From an uncultured Clostridium sp. (lineage in GTDB: Bacteria > Bacillota > Clostridia > TANB77 > CAG-508), in NCBI GenBank assembly GCA_947648215.1, contig CANSMW010000006.1, positions 1 to 64,000 of the forward strand: a stretch of DNA of 64,000 nt, written 5' to 3'. Position numbers and translations under genes: made by a program. Position 1 is the first letter of the stretch, and each line of letters opens with the position of its first letter. The notes beneath the pieces are model-generated. The model had not been told where the DNA came from. It saw only the letters and a program-made list of their open reading frames with translations, and made no database searches. This document shows, in pieces, positions 11,672 through 22,963 of this stretch.

Positions 11672-12245
11672 TCATTGCTGTAATGTCTTTATCTTTCTAT
11701 ATATGTCTCCCCAATTGTTTACTTCTTTTATATATTCGTTTTCTTCTAATTTTACCAAATTCGTGTCTCTAAAATACAATGTTTTTACATGATTGTCTGA
11801 TAATTTCTTTATAATTTTCCAATCATCATCAATCATAATATCTACATTTTCATTTTTACAAACTTCTACCTTATCATCTATCTTCCAATAATATTTGTCA
11901 AATTCAATATTGTTTTCTTTCAATAATCGTAATGCATCATCTTTCATCTCTTTGACAAATCCGCCTCTAGCAGTAATAACTACAAACTCATGTCCTTGTT
12001 CTTTTAATAAATTATATACTCCTATAAAACCTGACATTAAATTGCTTTGATACTGTTAAAAAATATTTTTCAATAAATGCTTGTTCTTGTTCATCTGTCC
12101 AATTATATCTAGCTTGAAATTTAGGTTCTTCTCTATTAACTAAATTATCTCCTTTTAAAATGTCTATATCAAATATTTCTTCATACGTTCTAAACGTTGT
12201 TTCACTATCAATAACTACACCATCTAAATCTATTCCTATTTTCAT
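11672..12245 (-). pseudogene. HAD-superfamily 5'-nucleotidase-like gene split by a frameshift at AGG
   Basis: The first part starts MKIGIDLDGVVIDSE, with the DxDGV nucleophile motif of HAD phosphatases; the second part has FVVITARGG and VDIMIDDDWK, motifs II and III of the 5'-nucleotidase branch. They are in frames that differ by +1. The break falls at an AGG codon (12032-12030) after KQFNV; skipping its A would give V-G-F-I-G-V-Y-N and a 190-residue protein. A second in-frame AGG lies three codons later. AGG is used as normal Arg elsewhere in the window (for example ligA), so this may be either a rarer recoding case or real decay. Confidence 0.6.
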
Positions 12246-12261
12246 AACTACCTCTTTATTA

Positions 12262-12726
12262 CTATATTTTTTGTTTTAATGTTATTTCAAATTCATTAAA
12301 TCCATTTTTCTTATAAAAGCTTAGTGCATTTTCATTTTTAGCAGATGCTGTTACTTTTAATTCCTCTATTTTATTTTGGATGCAATATTCTTTAAATGCG
12401 TTTATTAATTTTGTGCCTATGCCATCTTTCCTATAACTTTCTAATACAAACATATTATCTATTTCTGCTAATGTTTTTGTTACATAACTCCCTTGTACGT
12501 TAATACTACCTGCCAAATAACCTATAACATTAGCTTTATCTAATGCGATATATACAATTTCATTATTTAACATATCATTAAAATACTTTTCGCCATTTTT
12601 TCCAAACGTCCATCCCACTTTTAGAGATGTATCGAAATTGTTATATTCAAATTCAAATAATTGATTATTCAAATTTTTAATATCTTCTAAATGTGTATTA
12701 TTTGCCCTTTTTATTTCTATTTCCAT
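12262..12726 (-). CDS. GNAT-family N-acetyltransferase
   Basis: A 154-residue GNAT protein: an N-terminal EIKRANNTHLEDIKNLN strand-helix, EIDNMFVLESYRKDGIGTKL as the acetyl-CoA binding motif A (R-x-x-G-I-G), and ALSFYKKNGFNEFE as motif B. The substrate is unknown. It lies just upstream of the split HAD gene on the same strand. Confidence 0.88.
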   Translation of the reverse strand: MEIEIKRANNTHLEDIKNLNNQLFEFEYNNFDTSLKVGWTFGKNGEKYFNDMLNNEIVYIALDKANVIGYLAGSINVQGSYVTKTLAEIDNMFVLESYRKDGIGTKLINAFKEYCIQNKIEELKVTASAKNENALSFYKKNGFNEFEITLKQKI

Positions 12727-12773
12727 TTGTTTTATTCCCCTTATCTCTTCAAAGTTTCTATAAGCTATTCTAT

Positions 12774-13022
12774 CTATGCTTCTGGTATTCCTACTTTATA
12801 CTCCACATCCTCCATAAACGGAAACATTTCTTTTAATCGTTTATAGGTAATCATTGCCATACGTGGTTGGGGATTTTTGTCGTGTACTGAAATTAGTTTT
12901 TGTGTATAGCAATTTTCGGTGGTCTTGAATACTAAATAACGATTATTTACATAGGTAAAATACACTTGAAATCCATTATCTAATTCCTCACAAAATTGTT
13001 CAAAAGTATAGTTGTTTTCCAT
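12774..13022 (-). CDS. hypothetical protein
   Basis: An 82-residue protein starting MENNYTFEQFCEEL. It contains FQVYFTYVNNRYLVFKTTENCY and ends MEDVEYKVGIPEA. The ATG at 13022 follows AAAGGAATT. It lies 27 bp after ligA and is probably cotranscribed. I do not recognise a domain. Confidence 0.6.
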   Translation of the reverse strand: MENNYTFEQFCEELDNGFQVYFTYVNNRYLVFKTTENCYTQKLISVHDKNPQPRMAMITYKRLKEMFPFMEDVEYKVGIPEA

Positions 13023-13048
13023 TATTTTATTTCCAATTCCTTTCAAAA

Positions 13049-15682
<2,634 letters not shown>

Positions 15683-15812
15683 CGTTTTTCTCTCCTTCTT
15701 TTTTGATAGGTTTATTATATACAAAAACCCAAAAAAAAGAAAGTGCAAAATAAAAAATTATACAAAAAAGAGCAACGGTTTCCCATCACTCTCTCTTGCA
15801 AAGAGCCCACGC

Positions 15813-16250
15813 TTACTCTTTTTCAATCGCTTCTTCCATCATATTTAAAAACTTATTCACAGCTGTATCAAAGAAAGACACGTCATCATTTGCTTCAAGT
15901 ATCCGTCCATCTTCTCTACTCTCCACAAATTTGCTAATTTTACTGTTAAAGTCTCTTTTGCACCGTGCAAATTCATTAAGTCCACGAATCGGCATACGTT
16001 CATAGCTAATCTCATAGTCGTCATCCGATGAAGAAATCGTAAAGTCTCTAAATCTTTGAGCCGCCAAAAATATGTTACTTTCTATTCTTTGGAGCTTTTT
16101 TTCAGTAGACCTTAATATGAAAGATTTAATTCCCCAACTGGGTAACGAATTTCGTGCTATTCGCACACCAAAAGACCTTTCATCATATAGCTTTGCCATT
16201 TCGTCTTGGAACCGTTTTGCTTCCTTAATTTTTTCTTCATTAATTTTCAT
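15813..16250 (-). CDS. hypothetical protein with an in-frame CGG
   Basis: A 145-residue charged, mostly helical protein (MKINEEKIKEAKRFQDEM at the start, NKFLNMMEEAIEKE at the end) with no signal peptide. Codon 116 is CGG (15905-15903, GGA-CGG-ATA). Here the zero frame continues for 30 plausible residues, while a +1 shift would give 16 odd residues and a stop. This is one of the few in-phase CGG codons in the window that does not fit the recoding pattern. The family is not recognised. Confidence 0.65.
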   Translation of the reverse strand: MKINEEKIKEAKRFQDEMAKLYDERSFGVRIARNSLPSWGIKSFILRSTEKKLQRIESNIFLAAQRFRDFTISSSDDDYEISYERMPIRGLNEFARCKRDFNSKISKFVESREDGRILEANDDVSFFDTAVNKFLNMMEEAIEKE

Positions 16251-16358
16251 GAAGCTACTCCTTTCTTTCTAATACATTAGAAATCTTACTACTTTTCTAC
16301 ATTGTTTTGCGTGGTTATTACTTTTTCATTATACCACGTTTATGTTAATTTGTAAAAT

Positions 16359-16652
16359 TTACCTTCTATTATTTTCTACAATATCGACAATATCGCTAAT
16401 GTAATCCCCTATTACTGGGATGTTTAGTGTTACGATTTTTTGTAGGATTATTACTAGAATTGCGGTAAGGATTGTGAAGCCTATTCCGATTCCTATTCCT
16501 TTTGATATTCCGGCTAGGAGATTTCGGATTAGGAGTTCTTTTCGGTTTCCTAGTATTTCGGATAAATCGATGAAACGATTTTTGATGAGTGCATAATTTA
16601 AGTCATCGATACTTTTTTCTAGTCTTTTGAAATGTGTTTTTTTGATAAACAT
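16359..16652 (-). CDS. DUF5665-like membrane protein
   Basis: About 97 residues starting MFIKKTHFKRLEKSIDDLN. The middle is RKELLIRNLLAGISKGIGIG and one long transmembrane helix follows (IGFTILTAILVIILQKIV). This matches the DUF5665 layout. Its GGTGG ribosome binding site lies inside the right arm of a 13-bp inverted repeat (16653-16739), so translation may be controlled by RNA structure. Confidence 0.7.
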   Translation of the reverse strand: MFIKKTHFKRLEKSIDDLNYALIKNRFIDLSEILGNRKELLIRNLLAGISKGIGIGIGFTILTAILVIILQKIVTLNIPVIGDYISDIVDIVENNRR

Positions 16653-16739
16653 ATAAACCACCCTACTTTTTTTGCTAACGCATAGCCATTCTTTGTAAGT
16701 GGCAAAGCCACTAACATAATCTTTATTAGGGTGGTTTAT
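16653..16739 (-). promoter_or_regulatory. three-way-junction-like RNA structure over the DUF5665 ribosome binding site
   Basis: On the minus strand, ATAAACCACCCTA pairs perfectly with TAGGGTGGTTTAT (13 bp). Between the arms are GTTAGTGGC-TTT-GCCACTTAC and GCTA-TGCGT-TAGC hairpins. The closing stem contains the GGTGG site next to the start codon. It may be a translational switch or a terminator of the UPF0182 gene; no ligand class is recognised. Confidence 0.5.
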
Positions 16740-16749
16740 TTTTTGAAAA

Positions 16750-19581
16750 CTATACATTATTTTGCGTTTCAATTGTGATTGTATTTTGGTTATTATTGGT
16801 TTCTTGTTCTTGTTTTTTCTTGTCTTCTTCCTCTTTTAGCTCTTCTAGTTTTACAATCAATTCTTGTAGTTTTTTCATGTCTTTTCCTATCATTTCCCAA
16901 TCGTTGTTGTTTGATGAGGTTTGTAGGTTGTTATTGGCTTTGATAATAGCTTCTATTAAATCTTCTATGGTATCGGTATTTTCAACTTCTATTTTGACTG
17001 CTGATTGCGAAAGAAGATTTTTAATAGCTCCTTTTAAGGTATCATCTATGGCTACTTTGTTTCCACAAGCTACTACTACTTTTTTCAAGGTTGGTATGCT
17101 TTTTGACTCGTTTAGTGAAATTTGATAAATTGGTTGTACATATAAAATCGTATTATTAATTGGAACTGCTATCATACTTTTTATGGTTCTCATACCAGGT
17201 GTATTAATGGTTTCTAGTTCACTAGCTATGGTTTCATCTTGCCCAAGTAAGGTTTCTAGTTGCATTGGTCCTAATAGATTGGTGTCTTGTGGGAATTTGT
17301 ATAATCTTAATTTTGCTCTTCCTTGCTCATCATAGGTTCCTACCAAATAGGCTTTTAAGTTTTGCTTATCTAGTACCGTATAGGAAGTAACTAATCCTAA
17401 CTCTGCTTGTTCCGAATCGATGGTCTTTAACATGGTATAATATGGCTCCTGTTTTACTCCTTTTGATGAGACCTGTGTTGTCGTTCTTGCATATTTTGCA
17501 ATTTCCCATATATCATCACTTCGATATAATACATCTGTACTTACATTATGGTACATTTGTAAAATTTCTGCTTGTATATTATATAAAAATTCTGGATACA
17601 CAAAATGTTTTACAATATCCTCTGGTATGGCTTGTTCTTCAAATAGGTCTGGATATCGGTTTTTATATGACATTATAATTGGGTCTGTGGTATCGGTAAT
17701 ATAAAACTTTGTGGTTCCGTCATAAGCATCAATTAATACTTTTAGGGAATTTCGAATATAGTTAATTTCTTGCCTTGTTCCACCATGTTCTATGGTAATT
17801 GGTTGTGAATATGGATATTTATTGCTCACTGTATAAGCATCTAATACCCAAATTAATCTTCCTTCCTTTGATACTACCATATATGGCTTTTCATCATAAA
17901 TAACATTTGGTAAAATTGTTTTTGCTCTTTGTAGGATATTTCGGTTAATTAAGATTTTACTATCTTCGGTTACATTGCTTGATAATGCTAAATTCACATC
18001 TTTTTGTCTAATGGCAAGAATCATTCGGTCAATAAAATTTAAGCTAAGACCTGCTTGCCCGTTATAATTATATTCTGCACTTTGTGAGGTTGTGGTTGGG
18101 TAATCAAACTCAGATTTATTTTTACTGTTGGTTACAATGGTATTATTGGTTTCTAATCCAAAATAAATTCGTGGTTCTTCCATATAAATGGCTTGATTTT
18201 CTGTAGAAAAATCTTTTTGAAGGTATTTTACATTGCCTAGTTCATCCGTTGAAGTAGCTGAAGTAACAACTGCTCCAAAACCGTGGGTATATTCATAAGT
18301 TTTGTTATTATAACTTCTATCTCCACTGCTTATTATTTCTCTTGGTGAAACATAAACTAATTGATTTTCCCCTTTTATTTGATATCGACTAATATTCGCA
18401 TTTCGGTAAGCATAGTAACCTGTATTGGTTTGAGTAACGGCTAACGTTTTTAATATGATTTCTTCTGTGACAATACTAATATGATCGGTTACTTCCGTAT
18501 GTTCTTCAATTTGTTCTAAATTATGAGTATCGTCATTTGGAATATCGAATTCATCGATTTTTATGTTATAGGCTGTTTTGGTATTGTCAATATTGGCCCT
18601 AATATAGTCTTTTTCTTTATCCAATTCGTTTGAGTTTATATAAATTAAATTAAATCCAACCATTACAACAAATAGACCCACTAGGTAAGCTGGTACTGCT
18701 AACACAGAAATAATAACACGTTTGGTTTTCTTTTCTTTAAAATAACGAATTGCCATCCATACCGAAACAACTAGTACAATTGCTAAAAAGCGATATCCCC
18801 ATAATTTGATGGTAACATCGGTAATACCTGCTCCATAAATGGCAGTAGAAGCATCATTATGTAAAATTAAAAATTTATCCGTTAATATTCCTTGTGCTTT
18901 TATTAGAATAATCCCTGCAAAACCAATGGATAGTATTTTTACATTACGAATCATTTGTTTAAAGAAATTGCTTTTCTTTAATGTTTCTGCATTTACACCA
19001 TCAAAATATTGATTAAAAATAACAATATAATAAAAAGTGGCATATATCGTAATCCCTATCATAACTGCCATAAAGTAGAATAAGATTAGTTCAACAAAAG
19101 GCTTTTCAAATAGGTAAAATCCTATGTCTGCTCCAAAAACAGGGTCATATATACCAAACCATGCACGGTTAAAAAATCTTGCTACTTGTTCACTTAAAAA
19201 GGTGGAAATCGCAACACTAATTAGTGCCGATAAAATAAATGCAATGGATTTGTTTGGTAGTTTTGGCATATCCTTTTTTTCCTCATCAAAAAAGGCTTTT
19301 AATCCTTTTTTGATACTACGGTTGCTCATATAAAAAGCAGTAAATAGGAGGATAAAATTAATTCCCATCGTAGCATATTGATAAAATATGTTTTGTTTGA
19401 ATACTTGCTTAAAATTTTCTCCTATTTCTATGGTTTCTAAGTAAGTTCCACGGTAAGAAATATAGGTAAATATGGCTAATATAAAAATAACAATGAGTAC
19501 TAATATGGCTCTTGTTCGTATTTGTTTATTTTTCTTTGTTGTTTGGTTTGTCATTTCTTGTTTTGTTTGTTTTTCCTCCAT
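16750..19581 (-). CDS. UPF0182-family large membrane protein
   Basis: A 943-residue protein. The first 330 residues hold seven or so transmembrane helices, with RNVKILSIGFAGIILIKAQG and YRFLAIVLVVSVWMAIRYF among them; the rest is a large extracytoplasmic domain with FDYPTTTSQSAEYNYNG and DTTDPIIMSYKNRYPDLF, typical of UPF0182 proteins. The tail is glutamine- and asparagine-rich. The role of the family is unknown. It lies 10 bp downstream of ftsY on the same strand and is probably cotranscribed with it. Confidence 0.9.
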   Translation of the reverse strand: MEEKQTKQEMTNQTTKKNKQIRTRAILVLIVIFILAIFTYISYRGTYLETIEIGENFKQVFKQNIFYQYATMGINFILLFTAFYMSNRSIKKGLKAFFDEEKKDMPKLPNKSIAFILSALISVAISTFLSEQVARFFNRAWFGIYDPVFGADIGFYLFEKPFVELILFYFMAVMIGITIYATFYYIVIFNQYFDGVNAETLKKSNFFKQMIRNVKILSIGFAGIILIKAQGILTDKFLILHNDASTAIYGAGITDVTIKLWGYRFLAIVLVVSVWMAIRYFKEKKTKRVIISVLAVPAYLVGLFVVMVGFNLIYINSNELDKEKDYIRANIDNTKTAYNIKIDEFDIPNDDTHNLEQIEEHTEVTDHISIVTEEIILKTLAVTQTNTGYYAYRNANISRYQIKGENQLVYVSPREIISSGDRSYNNKTYEYTHGFGAVVTSATSTDELGNVKYLQKDFSTENQAIYMEEPRIYFGLETNNTIVTNSKNKSEFDYPTTTSQSAEYNYNGQAGLSLNFIDRMILAIRQKDVNLALSSNVTEDSKILINRNILQRAKTILPNVIYDEKPYMVVSKEGRLIWVLDAYTVSNKYPYSQPITIEHGGTRQEINYIRNSLKVLIDAYDGTTKFYITDTTDPIIMSYKNRYPDLFEEQAIPEDIVKHFVYPEFLYNIQAEILQMYHNVSTDVLYRSDDIWEIAKYARTTTQVSSKGVKQEPYYTMLKTIDSEQAELGLVTSYTVLDKQNLKAYLVGTYDEQGRAKLRLYKFPQDTNLLGPMQLETLLGQDETIASELETINTPGMRTIKSMIAVPINNTILYVQPIYQISLNESKSIPTLKKVVVACGNKVAIDDTLKGAIKNLLSQSAVKIEVENTDTIEDLIEAIIKANNNLQTSSNNNDWEMIGKDMKKLQELIVKLEELKEEEDKKKQEQETNNNQNTITIETQNNV

Positions 19582-19591
19582 TTTCTCCCTC

Positions 19592-20494
19592 CTATAAAAT
19601 CGCTTTTACGAAATCCTTTGGATCAAATAATTCCATATCATCAATTTGTTCCCCTACACCAATGAACTTAATTGGTAATTTATTTTCATCTACAATTCCT
19701 AAAACAACGCCACCTTTGGCTGTTCCATCTAGTTTCGTTAATACGATTCCAGTAAGTGGAGTGGTTTCTCCAAAGGCTTTTACTTGTGAAATGGCATTTT
19801 GACCTGTGGTTGCGTCTAGTACAATTAGTACTTCTTTTGAGCAGTCTGGTAATTCTTTATCGATTACTTTTTGAATTTTAGCAAGTTCATCCATTAGATA
19901 CTTTTTATTATGTAATCGTCCTGCTGTATCACAAATAAGAATGTCTGCATTGGTTTCTTTTGTTATGTTAATTGCCTCATATACGACAGAGGCTGGGTCT
20001 GCTCCTTCTTCTTTTTTTACCATATCACAACCCGAACGTTTTGCCCAAATTTCTAATTGTTCCACTGCTGCTGCACGAAAGGTATCGGCTGCTGCAATTA
20101 CAATTTTCTTTCCATCCTTTTTTAAACGATTGGCAATTTTTCCAATGGAAGTGGTTTTTCCAACCCCATTTACGCCAACTACTAAAATAATGGATGGTTT
20201 TGTATCTAAATGCAAACTACTATCAATGTCTAAAATACTTGCCATTTCCTCACGTAACGCCTGTTTTACTTCTTCTGCTTCTTTTATATTTTCCTTCTTA
20301 ATTCGCTCTCTTAAATTGGAAATAATCGAAACCGATGTCTCCATTCCAATATCGGACATAATCAAAATTTCTTCTAATTCTTCTAATAATTCTTCATCTA
20401 CCTTACGAAACACGCTAAATGCCTGATTCAATTTCTCATCAAAAGAACTCTTTGTCTTCCCTAGTCCTTGTTTCAATTTATCAAAAAATCCCAT
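19592..20494 (-). CDS. ftsY: signal recognition particle receptor FtsY
   Basis: A 301-residue SRP GTPase beginning MGFFDKLKQGLGKTKSSF, with an N domain, the P-loop GVNGVGKTTSIGKIA, DTFRAAAVEQLEIWA, DTAGRLHNKKYLMDEL, TKLDGTAKGG and a terminal GEQIDDMELFDPKDFVKAIL. It lacks a long acidic A domain. FtsY docks Ffh-ribosome complexes at the membrane. The start is chosen by the GGAAAGAGAG site upstream. Confidence 0.96.
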   Translation of the reverse strand: MGFFDKLKQGLGKTKSSFDEKLNQAFSVFRKVDEELLEELEEILIMSDIGMETSVSIISNLRERIKKENIKEAEEVKQALREEMASILDIDSSLHLDTKPSIILVVGVNGVGKTTSIGKIANRLKKDGKKIVIAAADTFRAAAVEQLEIWAKRSGCDMVKKEEGADPASVVYEAINITKETNADILICDTAGRLHNKKYLMDELAKIQKVIDKELPDCSKEVLIVLDATTGQNAISQVKAFGETTPLTGIVLTKLDGTAKGGVVLGIVDENKLPIKFIGVGEQIDDMELFDPKDFVKAIL

Positions 20495-20621
20495 AATTTC
20501 TCTCTTTCCTTTGTCAATTATTGTAGACAATATTTTATCACAAATTTTCCATTTTTCCTAGCCTTTTTTGTGGAATTGTCTAAAATATTTGTTACCGTTT
20601 AGACTATATTTAAAATAACTT

Positions 20622-21138
20622 GCGAAGCCATACAAGAAAGCCCCTTTAACAAGGGGGCTGTCAGCATTAGCTGACTGGGGGTTCTTATATTCGTTTTCTA
20701 TTCGTTGTATGTTTTACTATACATTCTATATGTTCGCATACTTGTTCAAAATTTTTTCTAACTTGTTCATTTGTAAATCTTATTATTGTTATATTATATG
20801 CATTTAATATATCTGTTCTTATTTTATCATATTCTATTCCTTTTTCTGTATAGTGTTGACTTCCATCTAGTTCTATACCTATTTTCTTTTCTGGACAGTA
20901 AAAGTCTAAAATATAATTATCAATTGGTTTTTGTCTTACAAATCTTACATGAAATTTTGCTAGATATTGATACCAAAGTTTATTTTCTTCTGGTGTTGAA
21001 TTGTTTCTTAATTTTCTAGCTTTCAAAAATAAATTTTTATTGTATGGTAAATACATGATAAACTCCTTTCTAAGAACCCCCAGTCGCCCATACGGGCGCC
21101 AGCCCCCTTGTTAAAGGGGCTTTCTTGCATAGCTTCGT
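20622..21138. mobile_element. DUF559 nuclease cassette, copy A, flanked by long inverted repeats
   Basis: A nuclease gene (20685-21056) is enclosed by arms at 20622-20687 and 21071-21138 that are inverse copies of each other. Each arm contains AAGCCCCTTTAACAAGGGGG, which folds into CCCCTT/AAGGGG, and a GACTGGGGGTTCTTA segment next to the gene. The same arms and a homologous gene occur at 40453-41019. No transposase is present. The structure suggests a selfish or domesticated nuclease cassette. Confidence 0.7.
20685..21056 (-). CDS. DUF559 (Vsr-like) endonuclease domain protein, copy A
   Basis: A 123-residue protein of the DUF559 family, related to very-short-patch repair endonucleases. It contains RKLRNNSTPEENKLW, VRFVRQKPIDNYILDFYCPE and KIGIELDGSQHYTEKG, with the D-x-Y/E-L-D acidic residues of a PD-(D/E)XK-type active site. 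AAAGGAG lies 7 bases before the ATG. It is entirely contained between the two inverted repeat arms; its stop codon lies inside the left arm. It aligns along its whole length with copy B at 40558-40930. Confidence 0.85.
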   Translation of the reverse strand: MYLPYNKNLFLKARKLRNNSTPEENKLWYQYLAKFHVRFVRQKPIDNYILDFYCPEKKIGIELDGSQHYTEKGIEYDKIRTDILNAYNITIIRFTNEQVRKNFEQVCEHIECIVKHTTNRKRI

Positions 21139-21384
21139 AGCATTTTTAATTTAATCTATGTAATTACAATAACGTAGATACAACAAATAAAGGTAGTTAT
21201 TTTACCTTGCTTCAAATATATTCTTTTCGGTAAATTCTTGATTTAAATTAGATTAAAACCCATTTAGAATTTAATTTTCTTTGATAATCACTTTTTTGAA
21301 TAAAACATTATTAATATTCATCGCCACCTAACAATCGTATTGTAGCAAAATATCGTTCTATATGCAAGGTTTTTATAAACTTTT

Positions 21385-21413
21385 CAGTAGACAAATCTAT
21401 GATTTGTCTACTG
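21385..21413 (-). terminator. terminator after the CofE-like gene
   Basis: CAGTAGACAAATC TAT GATTTGTCTACTG perfect hairpin, 5 bp beyond the stop codon of the CofE-like gene. The preceding 21139-21384 is AT-rich with no gene I can support. Confidence 0.8.
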
Positions 21414-21417
21414 GGTA

Positions 21418-22113
21418 TTATTTCTTACGAATTAAAATTAGTGGCGTGGTTTGTCTGCCTTGTCCTGCTGGATTGTCTTTTATTAATTCTTTCAAATATT
21501 CTTCTCTTCCTTTTAGGTCGCTTGATACGCCTAATATTTCTTGTCCTAAGTCGTTGGCATCTACTATCATACAACTAATACCAAGTTTTTGTTTTATTTC
21601 ATTACATACTCCATTTGGATTTTGTGGTAATTCTATTCCAATATCTCGGTATTCGCTCCATACATGGTCGTAAAACCCATCTAAACCAGATACTTCTTGT
21701 CCTACAATTTGGTAAAAAACTCCTTTTTTTCCGAATAGTTTAGTAATAGCACTTGCAAGTGACGCATATAGTACCTTTATTAGTCCTACTTTATCAATGG
21801 CATATTGCATTTTAATGGTTTCTCCTACTCCTACTCCTGTCGTTGGATGTGACGCAAATTTCGATAATAGTTTTGCCCAAAATCCGATTTTTAGGTCTTC
21901 TCTTTTTACTATTCGGTTTTGGCAAATACTAATAATTTTTTCACTTATGGAAAGAATATCTCCTTTTTCGTAAATATTAGAAACATATTGATTGATGATG
22001 GCTAAATATTCATCCTTGTTCGTGATAAATTTGGTTTTAATGGCATGTCTTAAATAAACCTCATCTCCTACTTTTATTTCCACTTTTTTGTTATCATTGG
22101 CTTTAAATTCCAT
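21418..22113 (-). CDS. coenzyme F420-0:L-glutamate ligase (CofE)-like protein
   Basis: A 231-residue protein with the F420 ligase-domain features GDILSISEKIISICQNRI, SHPTTGVGVGETIKMQYAI, PNGVCNEIKQKLGISCMIVDANDLGQEILG and a glycine-rich end. Organisms of this type are not known to make F420, so the substrate is probably another gamma-glutamyl acceptor. Six 11-bp direct repeats directly upstream suggest control by the adjacent OmpR-type regulator. Confidence 0.8.
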   Translation of the reverse strand: MEFKANDNKKVEIKVGDEVYLRHAIKTKFITNKDEYLAIINQYVSNIYEKGDILSISEKIISICQNRIVKREDLKIGFWAKLLSKFASHPTTGVGVGETIKMQYAIDKVGLIKVLYASLASAITKLFGKKGVFYQIVGQEVSGLDGFYDHVWSEYRDIGIELPQNPNGVCNEIKQKLGISCMIVDANDLGQEILGVSSDLKGREEYLKELIKDNPAGQGRQTTPLILIRKK

Positions 22114-22140
22114 ACATACCTCCTAAACTAGTTGTAATTT

Positions 22141-22172
22141 ACAACCCTATGCCTTTTATAACATAGGGTTGT
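22141..22172 (-). promoter_or_regulatory. leader hairpin of the CofE-like gene
   Basis: ACAACCCTATG (22141-22151) pairs exactly with CATAGGGTTGT (22162-22172). The loop includes TATAAAAG read on the minus strand, which could be the -10 region. Confidence 0.45.
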
Positions 22173-22234
22173 ATCTGTTTTGTATGAAATTTGTATCAAA
22201 CTTGCATATAATTTGTATCTATTTTGTATCAATT
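22169..22234 (-). promoter_or_regulatory. array of six 11-bp direct repeats, candidate response-regulator binding sites
   Basis: On the plus strand TTGTATC or a close variant begins at 22169, 22180, 22191, 22202, 22213 and 22224, exactly 11 bp apart (TTGTATC, TTGTATG, TTGTATC, TTGCATA, TTGTATC, TTGTATC). OmpR/PhoB-type regulators bind such helical-turn repeats. Two more copies precede the response-regulator gene. Confidence 0.7.
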
Positions 22235-22963
22235 TTTAATAGATTTCACTACTTCTACCTCATTCATCATTCTATTAATTGTATGAATGGATAGTATAAA
22301 CATATCCTGATCTTCTACTAAATTAATCACTAGATTTGCTTTTTGGGATATACACATATCATCTTCATATTTCCAGTCATCAATAATATATAAATTTAAG
22401 TATTGGATATAATTTTTCATAAGTTCCTCTTTACTGCTACAACTGCTCGTATCCTCCTTTTTTAAACCTACACATAATATTTTTCCTGTTTTATATTCTC
22501 TATCAATATAATATTCGTTATTTCCTATTTTTAGAAAAAAACTATCAATTTGATATTGATCCTCTTCACTTCGGTATACTTTATTAATAATACCTATTTG
22601 CATTTCTTCTGTATCGTTATATTCAAAATTTCCTAAAATATTGTATTGTTTTAGTTTTAACAATTCTTCCTCCACATCATTTTTTGTATTCTTCGATACC
22701 TCTATTAAAACAGATTTTCCATTTTTCATATTTTCAGAATTAAGGGTAATCATATAATTTCCACTTTCCATACTATGAATCGCTTTTACTAAATAAATTT
22801 CTTCTGCTTCTACATCTAGGCTATTTTTATTTTTTTCCTTTTCATATACTTCCTTTTCAACTTGCTTATTCTCTATCTCTATTAGTATTTCTGGCATTTT
22901 CAAAGATACGCCAATCATGATAGCAACTGCAAAATATACTAACATATTTTCTATTCTTCGCAT
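22229..22963 (-). CDS. membrane-anchored protein of unknown function in the two-component operon
   Basis: A 244-residue protein with one N-terminal helix (NMLVYFAVAIMIGVSLKM) and an acidic extracytoplasmic part with IYLVKAIHSMESGNYMITLN and KIGNNEYYIDREYKTGKILC. It overlaps the sensor kinase by 13 bases, so it is translationally coupled and may act with the kinase at the membrane. No family is recognised. Its stop codon overlaps the 11-bp repeat array that serves the next gene. Confidence 0.65.
   Translation of the reverse strand: MRRIENMLVYFAVAIMIGVSLKMPEILIEIENKQVEKEVYEKEKNKNSLDVEAEEIYLVKAIHSMESGNYMITLNSENMKNGKSVLIEVSKNTKNDVEEELLKLKQYNILGNFEYNDTEEMQIGIINKVYRSEEDQYQIDSFFLKIGNNEYYIDREYKTGKILCVGLKKEDTSSCSSKEELMKNYIQYLNLYIIDDWKYEDDMCISQKANLVINLVEDQDMFILSIHTINRMMNEVEVVKSIKN

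Noticed and set aside
12774-13046. Start at 13046 for the small gene next to ligA
   Set aside because: The ATG at 13022 has the AAAGGAATT site and avoids running into the ligA stop region.
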